64,000 bases of DNA from Desulfomonilia bacterium (GTDB lineage: Bacteria > Desulfobacterota > Desulfomonilia > UBA1062). The notes beneath the pieces were generated by a model. That model was not told the DNA's origin. It made no database searches and saw only the letters and a program-made list of their open reading frames with translations. How positions within the stretch are numbered: the first letter of the stretch is position 1; the number at the start of each line of letters is the position of its first letter. The DNA is taken from NCBI GenBank assembly GCA_036567785.1, contig DATCTV010000033.1, positions 29,367-93,366 of the forward strand, read 5' to 3'. Shown here in pieces: positions 8,462 to 16,550 of this stretch. The position numbers and the translations under genes are program-made.

Positions 8462-9343
8462 TCACCCCATCAGGAGCTTATACCCGTCTGCGTTGGCAAA
8501 CCGGTTCAGCACTGCTACCGTATTCAGGCTGTCATTGTACAGCCGGGATTCCAGCAGCTCCGCGCCGCCGCCCGCGAACACCGTGGGGAGCTTTAGGTCC
8601 AGACCCCTTTCTCGCAGAGCATTGAACAGCTCCTTACAATAAGCCGCCACCGTCTGATCTACCACAACCGCAATCTGCTTGCTGTCGGTGTGCTGGATTT
8701 CGCCGCGGATGGCGTCTGTGATGAGTTCATCGGACAACAGGATATCACTTTTCTGGAGCGCATCCTGTATGCGGCTATACAGAGTGATGGTCCCCATGCG
8801 CAGGCTGGCGCAGCTCGACCTGTCCAGCTTGAAATTGTGGACTGTGAGCACATCCACGGTATATCCTCCGATGTCTACCAGCGTTATGCCCCGGTATTCT
8901 GACAGCCGCGGATAATACCGGCACAGTGCGGCATGCCCCTGGGCGAACACCTTACATTCCGTGATGTGGCAACGGTAGGAGGTGCCCTCGAACATAAACG
9001 AGACATTGCTCCGCAGAAAGTACCTGCGGAACGCTTCCTTTTGGGTTCCATAACTGTCGATGGGCAGCCCCACGCCCAAGGCTATTTCCGTGTTGGTCGC
9101 GCCGGCTTTTTTCATGGCGTCCGCGATGGCCGGCAGCGTCAGAAGAAACGTATCCGGTTCCTTGGTTTTGTCCTGCTGGAAACGCAGGCGGCGTTCCCCG
9201 ATGGCGTAGTATTTTCCCTCATAAAAGAGCTGCATCTCCGGCGTAATGAATTCCTTGTCGCTCACTGCGTAGCCAGAGGCATAGAGCATCCCCTCTGAGG
9301 ATTTAACGTTGTAGTTTCCATTGTCCACTCCGAGCTTGATCAT
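8462..9343 (-). CDS. parM: ParM/StbA-like actin-family ATPase
   Basis: The 293-residue protein forms filaments that separate DNA copies at division. The actin-fold signatures are present: DNGNYNVKS near the N-terminus (phosphate 1), LGVGLPIDSYG, DIGGYTVDVL (phosphate 2) and FAGGGAELLES (adenosine motif). The ATG at 9343 is taken as start, behind GGGGGTG; an in-frame GTG three codons earlier is possible. Together with the ParR-like protein it forms a type II partition system, which in an ICE would stabilise the excised circular form. Confidence 0.88.
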   Translation of the reverse strand: MIKLGVDNGNYNVKSSEGMLYASGYAVSDKEFITPEMQLFYEGKYYAIGERRLRFQQDKTKEPDTFLLTLPAIADAMKKAGATNTEIALGVGLPIDSYGTQKEAFRRYFLRSNVSFMFEGTSYRCHITECKVFAQGHAALCRYYPRLSEYRGITLVDIGGYTVDVLTVHNFKLDRSSCASLRMGTITLYSRIQDALQKSDILLSDELITDAIRGEIQHTDSKQIAVVVDQTVAAYCKELFNALRERGLDLKLPTVFAGGGAELLESRLYNDSLNTVAVLNRFANADGYKLLMG

Positions 9344-9374
9344 GATTGACACCCCCTTTTTCTTTTTCTGCAGA

Positions 9375-9734
9375 TCACATGTTCATGGTCATGCCCTGAT
9401 TTTCCTGCTCGGCGGGACCTTCGGACTCGGAAGGAGCTTCCGGGACAGAGGCCGGTCCAGGCGCGGCCTGTTCCCTCTGGCGGCGGGTCTGCCGTGCGGG
9501 TCGCTCCCTCGAAGCGGCAGATTGTTCCGGTTCCTGCGTCTGCTGCTGTGCGGGTATCTGCTCCATGCGACTCTCCACAAACTCCCGCACCTGTGCGGGT
9601 ACCATCCTTTCATAGGTCTTGTCCAGGTAATCCTGCAGCTCCTGTTCGATTGTCTGGTCCTTTTTGCCGATAAAAAAACGGAGTGCCTCCAGCTTCTCCG
9701 TAGGGAAGGATACCTTTAATTCAGTCATACTCAT
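9375..9734 (-). CDS. DUF6103-like protein with Met-rich C-terminal tail
   Basis: The 119-residue protein starts behind AAGGAGGAAATAATC. Residues 1-60 (TELKVSFPTEKLEALRFFI...YERMVPAQVREFVESR) form the same module as the proteins at 7894 and 6890. A disordered Gln/Glu/Arg-rich linker follows, and the protein ends AEQENQGMTMNM, the clearest example of the shared tail. The function is unknown. Confidence 0.65.
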   Translation of the reverse strand: MSMTELKVSFPTEKLEALRFFIGKKDQTIEQELQDYLDKTYERMVPAQVREFVESRMEQIPAQQQTQEPEQSAASRERPARQTRRQREQAAPGPASVPEAPSESEGPAEQENQGMTMNM

Positions 9735-9747
9735 GATTATTTCCTCC

Positions 9748-10344
9748 TTAAAATTTCATTGTCATGCTGGATTCCTCCGGCCCCTGCTCAGTCGCGCCCT
9801 CCTGAATGTTGGGACAGTAAGCCGAGAACATGACCATATCGAACCCATACTCCATGGGTTCGACCACCGCCATTTCACGTCTTGCTTCTAAAACATTCAA
9901 CAACATGGAAGTAATGTTGCTGGTAGGGTCAAGGGTAACATGATACTTGTCTCTGATTTCTCCAAAGTGAACGGCCCAGACGCCGCTTCTGGTGTTTTGC
10001 GTCCCCTCCCGGACGAGTTGATCAGCCAGCTCATTCAGCCGGGCGGTTACAAAGTCTCTCGCTCCCGGCAGGAGGCTGGCATACCTGGCATAGTCATAAC
10101 CTTCGCTTTGAACAAGAACGCCTTCCGTGCTGTTTTCACCCAGCACTAAAAGGCAGTGCTGGATGCCGTTTTCATCCTGATACATTCTGTTTTTATTCTC
10201 TGCGATGAAATCGGCGTCCCGGATCAGGTTGGAGCGAAAACGGGCATATTCTGTTGCCGGAAGCTCCACGATGTTTTCGATGACACAGTCTCTCACAGGA
10301 AATTCGTTGGTCTTTCTCTCAAAGACCGCCTTCAAATGCAGCAT
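9748..10344 (-). CDS. Conserved ICE protein of unknown function (possibly DUF6329-like)
   Basis: The 198-residue protein starts at MLHLKAVFERKTNEFP behind AAAGGAG; a longer reading frame upstream crosses into the NlpC/P60 gene. It is soluble and has a HCLLVLGE segment near residue 80. I recall similar proteins under DUF6329 but cannot confirm it. It ends GPEESSMTMKF, a member of the shared tail group. Confidence 0.6.
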   Translation of the reverse strand: MLHLKAVFERKTNEFPVRDCVIENIVELPATEYARFRSNLIRDADFIAENKNRMYQDENGIQHCLLVLGENSTEGVLVQSEGYDYARYASLLPGARDFVTARLNELADQLVREGTQNTRSGVWAVHFGEIRDKYHVTLDPTSNITSMLLNVLEARREMAVVEPMEYGFDMVMFSAYCPNIQEGATEQGPEESSMTMKF

Positions 10345-10390
10345 GGTTTTCTCCTTTCCACCTGTCCATCCGACAGGCCGTGGGTTGATG

Positions 10391-11548
10391 TTATTTGGTT
10401 TCATAGCTGATGTACGGAACCTCCAGCCACGCTTTCCAACCGCGGCCTTCGAGCTTTGTTTTGACGACGCCGTATTTTGTTCCCATCGCTTCGATCACTT
10501 CTCCATTGCCGATGTATACACCGATGTGCCCCGATTTCCAAACGGCCAAGCCCGGTGTGTCAGGCATGGTATCCATGGAGCCTTTGACGGTAGCGGCATT
10601 GTACATACCGTCCGCACCCACATCCGGCATGCCGTTGGTTCCATACTCAATTGTCTTGGTGTCCGGGTTATACCAGCCATAGCCTTTGATGAGGCCGACA
10701 CAGTCCGTTGTCCTGCCGCCCAGCCAGTTCTCGCGGATGAAATCTTCATAGTCACCCACGCCGTCCGGGTACTGCTTCAGCTTGTATTCGAACAGCAAGT
10801 CTGTCAGAACATCGCCGTAGGTTCCCCATACATACCCCCAGCCACAGTTAAAGGCATTTTCGGCATAGGTCACCAGATCCAGGTTGTTTTTGGTTTCCGG
10901 ATGGAGCAGGGTTAACCCGTCTAATGCTGTGCCGCCTTTGCCGCCGTATTCTATCTCCCCGGTGTATGATCCGGCACCTCCATAGACAATCCTTTGATAG
11001 ATCTGCAGGGCATTGGCCTTTGACTCCTTCGAGACCGGAATCCCTGACGCTTCGAGATTTGCGTATGCCGTGTCCAGACTGGCTGGGACAGCAACCGTGT
11101 GATTCTCGGAATCCTTTTCATAAGTCACAAAGCAGTTCACGAAGGCACTGGCCTCGGCGTCGGACAGGGAGAGATTTTTCGCGCCGAAATACAGAGAATA
11201 AAAAATGGATTTGATGCGGACATTGTCCAAAGCGCCGCCGTTCATTCCGGCCTCCGTATCAGCGATTGCCTGATCCAGAACAGAAAAGCAACTGCTCATG
11301 TCCTTAATGTAGACCGTGTAATCGGCAGGGACAGCGGAACCAGCAACGCCGCCATTGAAACACAGGTCAATGGCGGCGTTGTTGTGCTGTGATGTGCCGG
11401 AGAGCAGGCTGAGTATCATGACGATCACGAGGATAAAGGGCGTCAAAATGGCGGCGATCAGGACGCCTACCGCCTTCCACGTTCGCTTGTCAGTAGCGGC
11501 AGCGATGGCGGCTTTCACCGCAAGGGTAATGGTTGCAGGGTCTGCCAC
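10391..11548 (-). CDS. NlpC/P60-type peptidoglycan hydrolase of the conjugation apparatus
   Basis: The 385-residue protein opens with a short cytoplasmic stretch and one strong membrane segment (residues about 24-48), then an extracellular region. The C-terminal third is an NlpC/P60-type hydrolase: the catalytic Cys is in RTTDCVGLIKGYGW and the His in KSGHIGVYIGNGEVIEA. Such proteins open the cell wall for the T4SS channel (VirB1 functional equivalent). It begins with GTG behind AAAGGAGG and follows a strong hairpin by only a few bases. Confidence 0.88.
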   Translation of the reverse strand: MADPATITLAVKAAIAAATDKRTWKAVGVLIAAILTPFILVIVMILSLLSGTSQHNNAAIDLCFNGGVAGSAVPADYTVYIKDMSSCFSVLDQAIADTEAGMNGGALDNVRIKSIFYSLYFGAKNLSLSDAEASAFVNCFVTYEKDSENHTVAVPASLDTAYANLEASGIPVSKESKANALQIYQRIVYGGAGSYTGEIEYGGKGGTALDGLTLLHPETKNNLDLVTYAENAFNCGWGYVWGTYGDVLTDLLFEYKLKQYPDGVGDYEDFIRENWLGGRTTDCVGLIKGYGWYNPDTKTIEYGTNGMPDVGADGMYNAATVKGSMDTMPDTPGLAVWKSGHIGVYIGNGEVIEAMGTKYGVVKTKLEGRGWKAWLEVPYISYETK

Positions 11549-11564
11549 TTAGTTTCCTCCTTTC

Positions 11565-11610
11565 AAAACGAAACAGGGTGCCTCCGACTCAGCGGAAAGC
11601 ACCCTGTTTT
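11565..11610 (-). terminator. Hairpin between the SLOG gene and the NlpC/P60 gene
   Basis: Arms CAGGGTGC and GCACCCTG (11574-11581, 11599-11606) form an 8-bp stem, followed on the minus strand by TTTCGTTTT and on the plus strand by TTTT. The minus-strand T-run ends about four bases before the Shine-Dalgarno sequence of the hydrolase gene. Confidence 0.7.
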
Positions 11611-11632
11611 ATGTACTTAGTATTTTGTTGTT

Positions 11633-12169
11633 TTACAGCTTCATGGGATCAATCATCTGAATTTCTTTACCTCGGTGCCGGGCAAACCGCACCGTATTGG
11701 ACGTGCTGCCCAGCGATCCATCCCACACAGCGATGACAAAGCGGCTCTTGTTGACCATATAACCGTTTCGCTTCTGCATGCAGTCACTGGTATAGTGCTT
11801 TTGCAGAAGGGTTTCCTTCGAGCATCTTTCCAGAATGGAAAAATATCGTTCACGCTGCTCCACCGTCCAGGCTTCCGCCTGGGTTTCGTAGGGGAGCGCA
11901 CATTCCAGGGTTATTTGCGGAAACCGCTCCTGCAGTGACAGGACGGCTTCTGCAGCCCATTGGTCAACACCGAGGGCCATCCCGCAAATAAAATGGGTTA
12001 CCTGCTGCTCGGTGATCATGTGAATGATCTCCTGCTCCAGATGATTCTTGATCCGCTTGCAGAACTCGTTGCTCTCATCAAAGCCGAAGGGCATTTTCTG
12101 CGGACGAAGGCCGGTAAAACAGCAGGTATGATTGATGTCCAGTTCCGTTTTCTCCAGTTGATCGTTCAT
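11633..12169 (-). CDS. SLOG-family protein (DUF1273/YoqJ-like)
   Basis: The 178-residue protein has the Rossmann-type SLOG signature CCFTGLRPQKM near the N-terminus, FICGMALGVDQWAAEAVL in the middle and NKSRFVIAVWDGSLGSTSNTVRFA at the end, which is the layout of the DUF1273/YoqJ group. SLOG proteins bind nucleotide-derived ligands and are frequent in mobile elements and anti-phage systems. The ligand here is unknown. It is divergent from the XRE regulator gene and shares a probable operator region with it. Confidence 0.8.
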   Translation of the reverse strand: MNDQLEKTELDINHTCCFTGLRPQKMPFGFDESNEFCKRIKNHLEQEIIHMITEQQVTHFICGMALGVDQWAAEAVLSLQERFPQITLECALPYETQAEAWTVEQRERYFSILERCSKETLLQKHYTSDCMQKRNGYMVNKSRFVIAVWDGSLGSTSNTVRFARHRGKEIQMIDPMKL

Positions 12170-12199
12170 ACTTCACACTCCTTAGTAAATTCTCTTTAT

Positions 12200-12275
12200 G
12201 ATGTTAGCTCATAGGGACATTATAAATCTCTATTTGCTTATTTTCAATTCCCAATAGACCCTCTAAGCTAATATC
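12200..12275. promoter_or_regulatory. Divergent promoter region with paired 17-bp operators
   Basis: Between the SLOG gene and the XRE gene two 17-base segments, 12200-12216 and 12259-12275, are inverted copies of each other with 14 matching positions (shared core TTAGCT...AGGG). Their symmetric position between divergent genes, one encoding a DNA-binding regulator, suggests they are operators of that regulator. AAGGAG at 12278-12283 is the ribosome-binding site of the XRE gene. Confidence 0.5.
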
Positions 12276-12292
12276 GTAAGGAGCTGATAGCT

Positions 12293-12619
12293 ATGAGTAC
12301 CATATTGGATAAGGGTGAGCTGGGTTCAGCTATCCGCGCCGCGCGATTGGAGAAACACTTATCGCAGGAAGAACTGGCGGAGCTGGTCGGAATTACACCG
12401 ACACACATCAAACACATCGAAAGCGAACACCGTAAGCCGTCCCTTGAACTTTTATACCGGCTGGTCCGGACATTGAACCTGTCACTGGATACGCTGTTCT
12501 TTCCCAAGCGGGAGGATGTAGCCTTTAGCAAGACCGAGCGGCTGATGCGCCGGTGCAGTGACAAACAGCTTAGAATCCTTCACGCAACCATTGAGGCAAT
12601 GTTGAAGGAAGGCGACTAA
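12293..12619 (+). CDS. XRE-family transcriptional regulator
   Basis: The 108-residue protein carries a helix-turn-helix in residues about 10-65 (AIRAARLEKHLSQEELAELVGITPTHIKHIESEHRKPSLELLYRLVRTLNLSLDTLF), the classical Cro/CI layout. It is the only plus-strand gene of the ICE backbone in this stretch and is transcribed away from the minus-strand genes. It probably regulates itself and the SLOG/T4SS side through the paired repeats upstream. Confidence 0.9.
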   Translation: MSTILDKGELGSAIRAARLEKHLSQEELAELVGITPTHIKHIESEHRKPSLELLYRLVRTLNLSLDTLFFPKREDVAFSKTERLMRRCSDKQLRILHATIEAMLKEGD

Positions 12620-12627
12620 GAGATAGG

Positions 12628-12656
12628 TCGTACCGAAGGGTACGGCTTGTTTTTTA
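12628..12656 (+). terminator. Terminator of the XRE gene
   Basis: A CGTACC-GAAG-GGTACG stem-loop followed by CTTG and six T lies nine bases after the XRE stop codon. Its distal part touches the stop of the convergent GGCT gene. Confidence 0.8.
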
Positions 12657-13163
12657 CCACCATTTCAGATTTGGATCAAACAAGGTACCTTGTTCCGGCT
12701 CTGCTTCCTGCTGCTCCTGCGCCAGCCGGATGGATTTCTCCACAGCCTGTTCCAGAAATTCTGTGTTAAAGCCGGATGAGCAATAGCCTTCCATGATGGT
12801 ATTCAGGTAATAATCGGACGGAGCTCCGAAGGGATGCCCATCGTTCATGATATAGATCATGGCGGAGGTTGTTTTTCCTTTAAGTTCCACCGGAAGGATT
12901 TCCTTGCGGTAAAAGGAGGGGTATCCCTCATAATGGTCGAGGGCCTGCAGGTCACGTTCCTTTAGCTTCCACAAAAGCACAGGAACACTGGAGCCCTTCA
13001 GCGGCTCTACCGTCGCTACGGCACTTCTTGGGCTGCCGCGGAACAGCAGCTCATAATCCTTGATTTCGCTGGTGCCGACCACCCTGGCGGTGGGGCAGCG
13101 GAAGGACATCTGCGGCAGGTTCAGATTACTGCCGTAAGCAATGTACAGCGTTTCTTGTTTCAT
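12654..13163 (-). CDS. Gamma-glutamylcyclotransferase (GGCT/AIG2-like)
   Basis: The 169-residue protein has the fold signature YIAYGSNLN at residues 7-15 (the substrate loop) and the expected catalytic Glu in DHYEGYPSFYR. GGCT enzymes release 5-oxoproline from gamma-glutamyl amides. The gene follows the amidoligase, and amidoligase plus GGCT is a recurring pair proposed to make and unmake amide links on peptides or small molecules. The C-terminal 20 residues are Gln/Glu-rich. The fold is secure; the physiological substrate is unknown. Confidence 0.85.
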   Translation of the reverse strand: MKQETLYIAYGSNLNLPQMSFRCPTARVVGTSEIKDYELLFRGSPRSAVATVEPLKGSSVPVLLWKLKERDLQALDHYEGYPSFYRKEILPVELKGKTTSAMIYIMNDGHPFGAPSDYYLNTIMEGYCSSGFNTEFLEQAVEKSIRLAQEQQEAEPEQGTLFDPNLKWW

Positions 13164-13187
13164 ATTGGTTCGTTCCTCCTTTAAACA

Positions 13188-14240
13188 TTACATGGACATA
13201 GAAAGACCGAGGCTTTGTTCTTCCGCCTCGGTCCGTTCCTGTCCACTTTCAATTGTCGGCACCGGCTGCCCCGATGCCCTCTGCGCAGCCTCGGCCAGCT
13301 CTTTTTCTTTTTTCTGTTTTAACCTTTGCTTTTGCTGTTCGGCCTGCGCCGGGTCTTTCCAGGCGATGCAGCCATCCAGGTGCTCCAGCAGGTGGAGCCG
13401 CGCCGTTTTGAATTCATCCCCGATCAGCCCCAGCCGCAGGAGCCAAGTGCGAAAGGTGTACTTTTCGTTGGTACTGCGGGTCTTTTGCCGGCTGGCACAT
13501 TTTTGATTGAGGGCCTGCGCGGAGATGGCAAGGCAAAGTTGGATATAAGCCTTGACCTTGCCGGCGTGGGTGGTGCTGTTGAAGAGCCGAAATTCTATGG
13601 TGCCCTTTTGAAACACGCTGTGCAGATTGAGGCAATGGTAGCGGCTGTCGTGATAGTGTTCATTTCGCCCATCCACACCCTCGTACCAAATGCGGCTGAC
13701 CGCGTCTAAAGTTTTTGGCTTTTTCCGGTTGAGTTCATCCAGAAAACTCTGTTCAACCTTCTTACAATAACGCTGTTCTCTTACCACTTCCACTTGCATT
13801 GCTTTATAGATCAGATCCTCCTTGGAGGCCATGATATTAGTAATGTTCCGAAGGGTCTTTGCATCGTGCGGGGAGGCATCTACATGAATGTGAATGCCGC
13901 ATTTGTTGTTAACGATGGCACCTGCGCTACGCAGCTTACGAACAAGCTCCTGAATGGTTTCAATATCACCATACCGACAAATGGGACTTACCATTTCAGT
14001 TTTATATTCGTCATCAGCTTCAACAACTGATCTTCCTACCTTTTGTTGGGCGGTTATGCTGCTGTCATATACGAATTTCCATTTTCGCCCTTGTTGATCC
14101 AGCGCCGAATAGGTTCTGTATGTATACCCATCATAATTTGCTGCGGTGCCAAAATATAAGGCAGCAACATTGGCTGCCTCCTGCCTCGTTATGCCGGTCA
14201 TTTCAATTTCAATACCAAAGCGCTGCTCCTTCATCTCCAT
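13188..14240 (-). CDS. Amidoligase-family (COOH-NH2 ligase) enzyme
   Basis: The 350-residue protein matches the Amidoligase_2 pattern of the glutamine-synthetase-like fold: RFGIEIEMTGI at the N-terminus, CGIHIHVDAS in the middle and GTIEFRLFNSTTHAGKVKAYIQ later, supplying the acidic, His and Arg residues for metal-ATP binding. Members join a carboxylate to an amine using ATP. It is paired with the GGCT gene. Residues 300-345 are a coiled Gln/Lys/Glu stretch, and the protein ends EEQSLGLSMSM, the shared tail. The substrate is unknown. Confidence 0.85.
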   Translation of the reverse strand: MEMKEQRFGIEIEMTGITRQEAANVAALYFGTAANYDGYTYRTYSALDQQGRKWKFVYDSSITAQQKVGRSVVEADDEYKTEMVSPICRYGDIETIQELVRKLRSAGAIVNNKCGIHIHVDASPHDAKTLRNITNIMASKEDLIYKAMQVEVVREQRYCKKVEQSFLDELNRKKPKTLDAVSRIWYEGVDGRNEHYHDSRYHCLNLHSVFQKGTIEFRLFNSTTHAGKVKAYIQLCLAISAQALNQKCASRQKTRSTNEKYTFRTWLLRLGLIGDEFKTARLHLLEHLDGCIAWKDPAQAEQQKQRLKQKKEKELAEAAQRASGQPVPTIESGQERTEAEEQSLGLSMSM

Positions 14241-14259
14241 GGTTTATCACGACCTTTCA

Positions 14260-16089
14260 TTATCGTCCACCTGCCTTTCCAAACAGCTCCGACTTGTATT
14301 CCGGCGCCTGGACCATGAGGTTGTACCGCTCATTGCCGCATTTGTACAAACACACGCCACGCTGCGGGTATTTGATCAGGTCGTATTCTGACTTCTCCAG
14401 TTGGAGTGTATCCATGTAGAAGCGGGCGTCAACGGAACCGGCGTTGAACAGGAATTGATGAGTCGGAATGGAGAACAGGGGCTTCGTCAGTTCCTTGATA
14501 TGTTCCACGTTGAAATCCTCCAGATTCTGCGACGCGAGGATGACCGCGCTTTCCTTTTTGCGGACGCGCTTCATAAAATTTCGGATATACTCAATGGCTG
14601 TCAGATTGGTCAGGAACAGATACAACTCGTCAATGCTGGCCGCGGTGTTCCCGGTGGTGAGCAGTTCGTTTGACATGTACGACAAAATGTTGAACAGCAG
14701 GGCATTGCGCAGGTTTTTGCTGGCCTGCAAAAGCCCTTTGACGCCGAATGTCACAAATTCATTGCTGATGATATTGGTGTGCCCGTTAAAAAATTTAGAC
14801 TCCGCGCCCTTGCACAGGGAGTGGAGCCCAAGGCAGATTTCCCGCAGGATATCGGCGGTATAGAGCTGACGCTTACCCTCATCGAAGGTCTTGTATTCCT
14901 GCTCGATCAGGTCATACAGGTCAGACAGAATCGGATAGTCCGTGGGCTTTAAACGGTCAAAGTTGCTGTGATCCGTGATACCCCATTTATCGTAGAGCTT
15001 ACCCAGCATGATTTCGATGGTATCGATCTGGCGGTCATTAAAATCCTTATAGGCACGGAAGAAATCTTTCAGGAAGCTGATGTGCTGACTGAGCTTGCTG
15101 GTCTGACGGAACGCCTGGGGCGCTTCCGTGTCCTTGGGATCGCCACTTTCATCCCATGACTTCGGCTCCAGAACATTGATGATAAATTCACCGCTCATCA
15201 GGTCAATGAAACATCCGCCAAGGTTTAAGGTCAGTTCCTCGTACTCCATCTCAGGATCAAGAGCCAGGATATGCATACCTGTTTCACGCAGGTTGGTCAG
15301 GATGAGTTTTAGCAGATAGCTCTTACCCTGGCCGCTGTTTCCGAGGATGAGGATATTGGCGTTGGTCTTGTCATCAGCACGGCGGTTGAAATCCACGAGG
15401 ATGTTGCTGCCGAACTTATCTCGCCCGATGCAGAAACCATTGGGATCGGTTTTCCCGCTGTAGTTGAAAGGATAAAGGTTTGCAACAGAGCTGGCAGGCA
15501 GCACCCGTTCAAACTGATCCCCGAACACGTTCCAGCCAGAAGGCATGACCGAAAGAAATCCCTGCTGTTGACGGAGCAGGAGTCTGTCCACATTGAGCTT
15601 GCTCCTGACGAGCTCGGTCAGCACCTCTGTTTGCAGGAGTTTGAGTTGGTCGAGGTCATGGGAGAACAGCTCGATATATACTGCTGTGTGCAGGAGCGGC
15701 TCTTTGCTCCGGTGCATCTGCGCTACGATATTGGCAACATCCTGCAGATTGCTTTCGGCCGTGACCGTCTGCTGGAGATCCTGGGTGCTGCTTCTTTGCA
15801 TCCGGTTTTTATTGGCAGCATTGCTAATGATCTTCTTTTCCTCCACGGGGGACACATGCCGGGTGTAAATGTGCAAGGTTACGCCGTCCTTTTCCCCCAG
15901 GTGCCGCAGGATGGCCTGCTCACTCGTTTCTGTTGGATATTCGCGCAAAGCCCATACGCATCGGTATGTGTTGCCGCAGATAAAATGATCTGTGTTGAAT
16001 TTGACTACTGAGGGCGCGATCATGTCGAGGAATTCCTGAATTCGGATATCCTCCTGCGGGATACTCTGTGGTTTGATTTTTCTTGACAT
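14260..16089 (-). CDS. virB4: VirB4-like conjugative transfer ATPase (CD1110-type)
   Basis: The 609-residue ATPase powers the type IV secretion channel. The start chosen is MSRKIKPQSIPQEDI, behind AAAGGAT; the open frame extends 40 codons further but across a terminator-like hairpin. Walker A is GNSGQGKS, in a LILGNSGQGKSYLLKLI context, and the Walker B region is SIDELYLFL. The C-terminal motif ASQNLEDF is typical of VirB4. PrgI and its neighbour normally come right before it, but here a 5.5-kb cargo block intervenes. Confidence 0.93.
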   Translation of the reverse strand: MSRKIKPQSIPQEDIRIQEFLDMIAPSVVKFNTDHFICGNTYRCVWALREYPTETSEQAILRHLGEKDGVTLHIYTRHVSPVEEKKIISNAANKNRMQRSSTQDLQQTVTAESNLQDVANIVAQMHRSKEPLLHTAVYIELFSHDLDQLKLLQTEVLTELVRSKLNVDRLLLRQQQGFLSVMPSGWNVFGDQFERVLPASSVANLYPFNYSGKTDPNGFCIGRDKFGSNILVDFNRRADDKTNANILILGNSGQGKSYLLKLILTNLRETGMHILALDPEMEYEELTLNLGGCFIDLMSGEFIINVLEPKSWDESGDPKDTEAPQAFRQTSKLSQHISFLKDFFRAYKDFNDRQIDTIEIMLGKLYDKWGITDHSNFDRLKPTDYPILSDLYDLIEQEYKTFDEGKRQLYTADILREICLGLHSLCKGAESKFFNGHTNIISNEFVTFGVKGLLQASKNLRNALLFNILSYMSNELLTTGNTAASIDELYLFLTNLTAIEYIRNFMKRVRKKESAVILASQNLEDFNVEHIKELTKPLFSIPTHQFLFNAGSVDARFYMDTLQLEKSEYDLIKYPQRGVCLYKCGNERYNLMVQAPEYKSELFGKAGGR

Positions 16090-16117
16090 TGGCTTACCAT
16101 CCTTTCCGATTTTGTTT

Positions 16118-16146
16118 GAAAATAAAAAACTACCACATTGCGGCAG
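16118..16146 (-). terminator. Terminator-like hairpin ahead of virB4
   Basis: On the minus strand CTGCCGC-AAT-GTGGTAG (7 bp with two G-U pairs) is followed by TTTTTTATTTT. The run ends about 15 bases before the virB4 ribosome-binding site. Confidence 0.6.
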
Positions 16147-16550
16147 CTCAAGGATAAATGATTCATTTATAAAGTGTTCTACGATACAATAATATGGCAT
16201 TTCCGACAATAACAGGTATTGTCATTTGCTTTGTTATGGCAAACGCAGTCCGCTTATTCGAACTCGTATAACTGTGAGGAATGTGTGATTTATATATAAG
16301 AAAAGCCACTACGATTAGAACGGTTTGGGTCTGTTCGTTTGGGAGACATGCACATGATTTCTACCTTTTTAATAATATACAATGTGGCAAACTGAAACTG
16401 GCTGAGATAATTGAATGTTTAGCATAATGAACCTGAACTGACAGGTTGTTTTTGTACCATGAAAGCTACTAGTTAAGGATGGTACATAATGTTATTTCTT
16501 AATGTCTAGGTATTATATCTTATATCTCTTAAAAGACTGAGGTGATGAAA
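16147..16550. other. Intergenic region between virB4 and the cargo operon
   Basis: About 400 A+T-rich bases without a convincing gene. It contains AACCTG-AACTGA-CAGGTT followed by GTTTTTG near 16430-16455, a possible plus-strand hairpin, and must hold the promoter of the plus-strand peptidase/oxidase operon. One junction of the cargo block probably lies here, but no repeat shared with the other side near 21.7 kb was seen. Confidence 0.4.
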
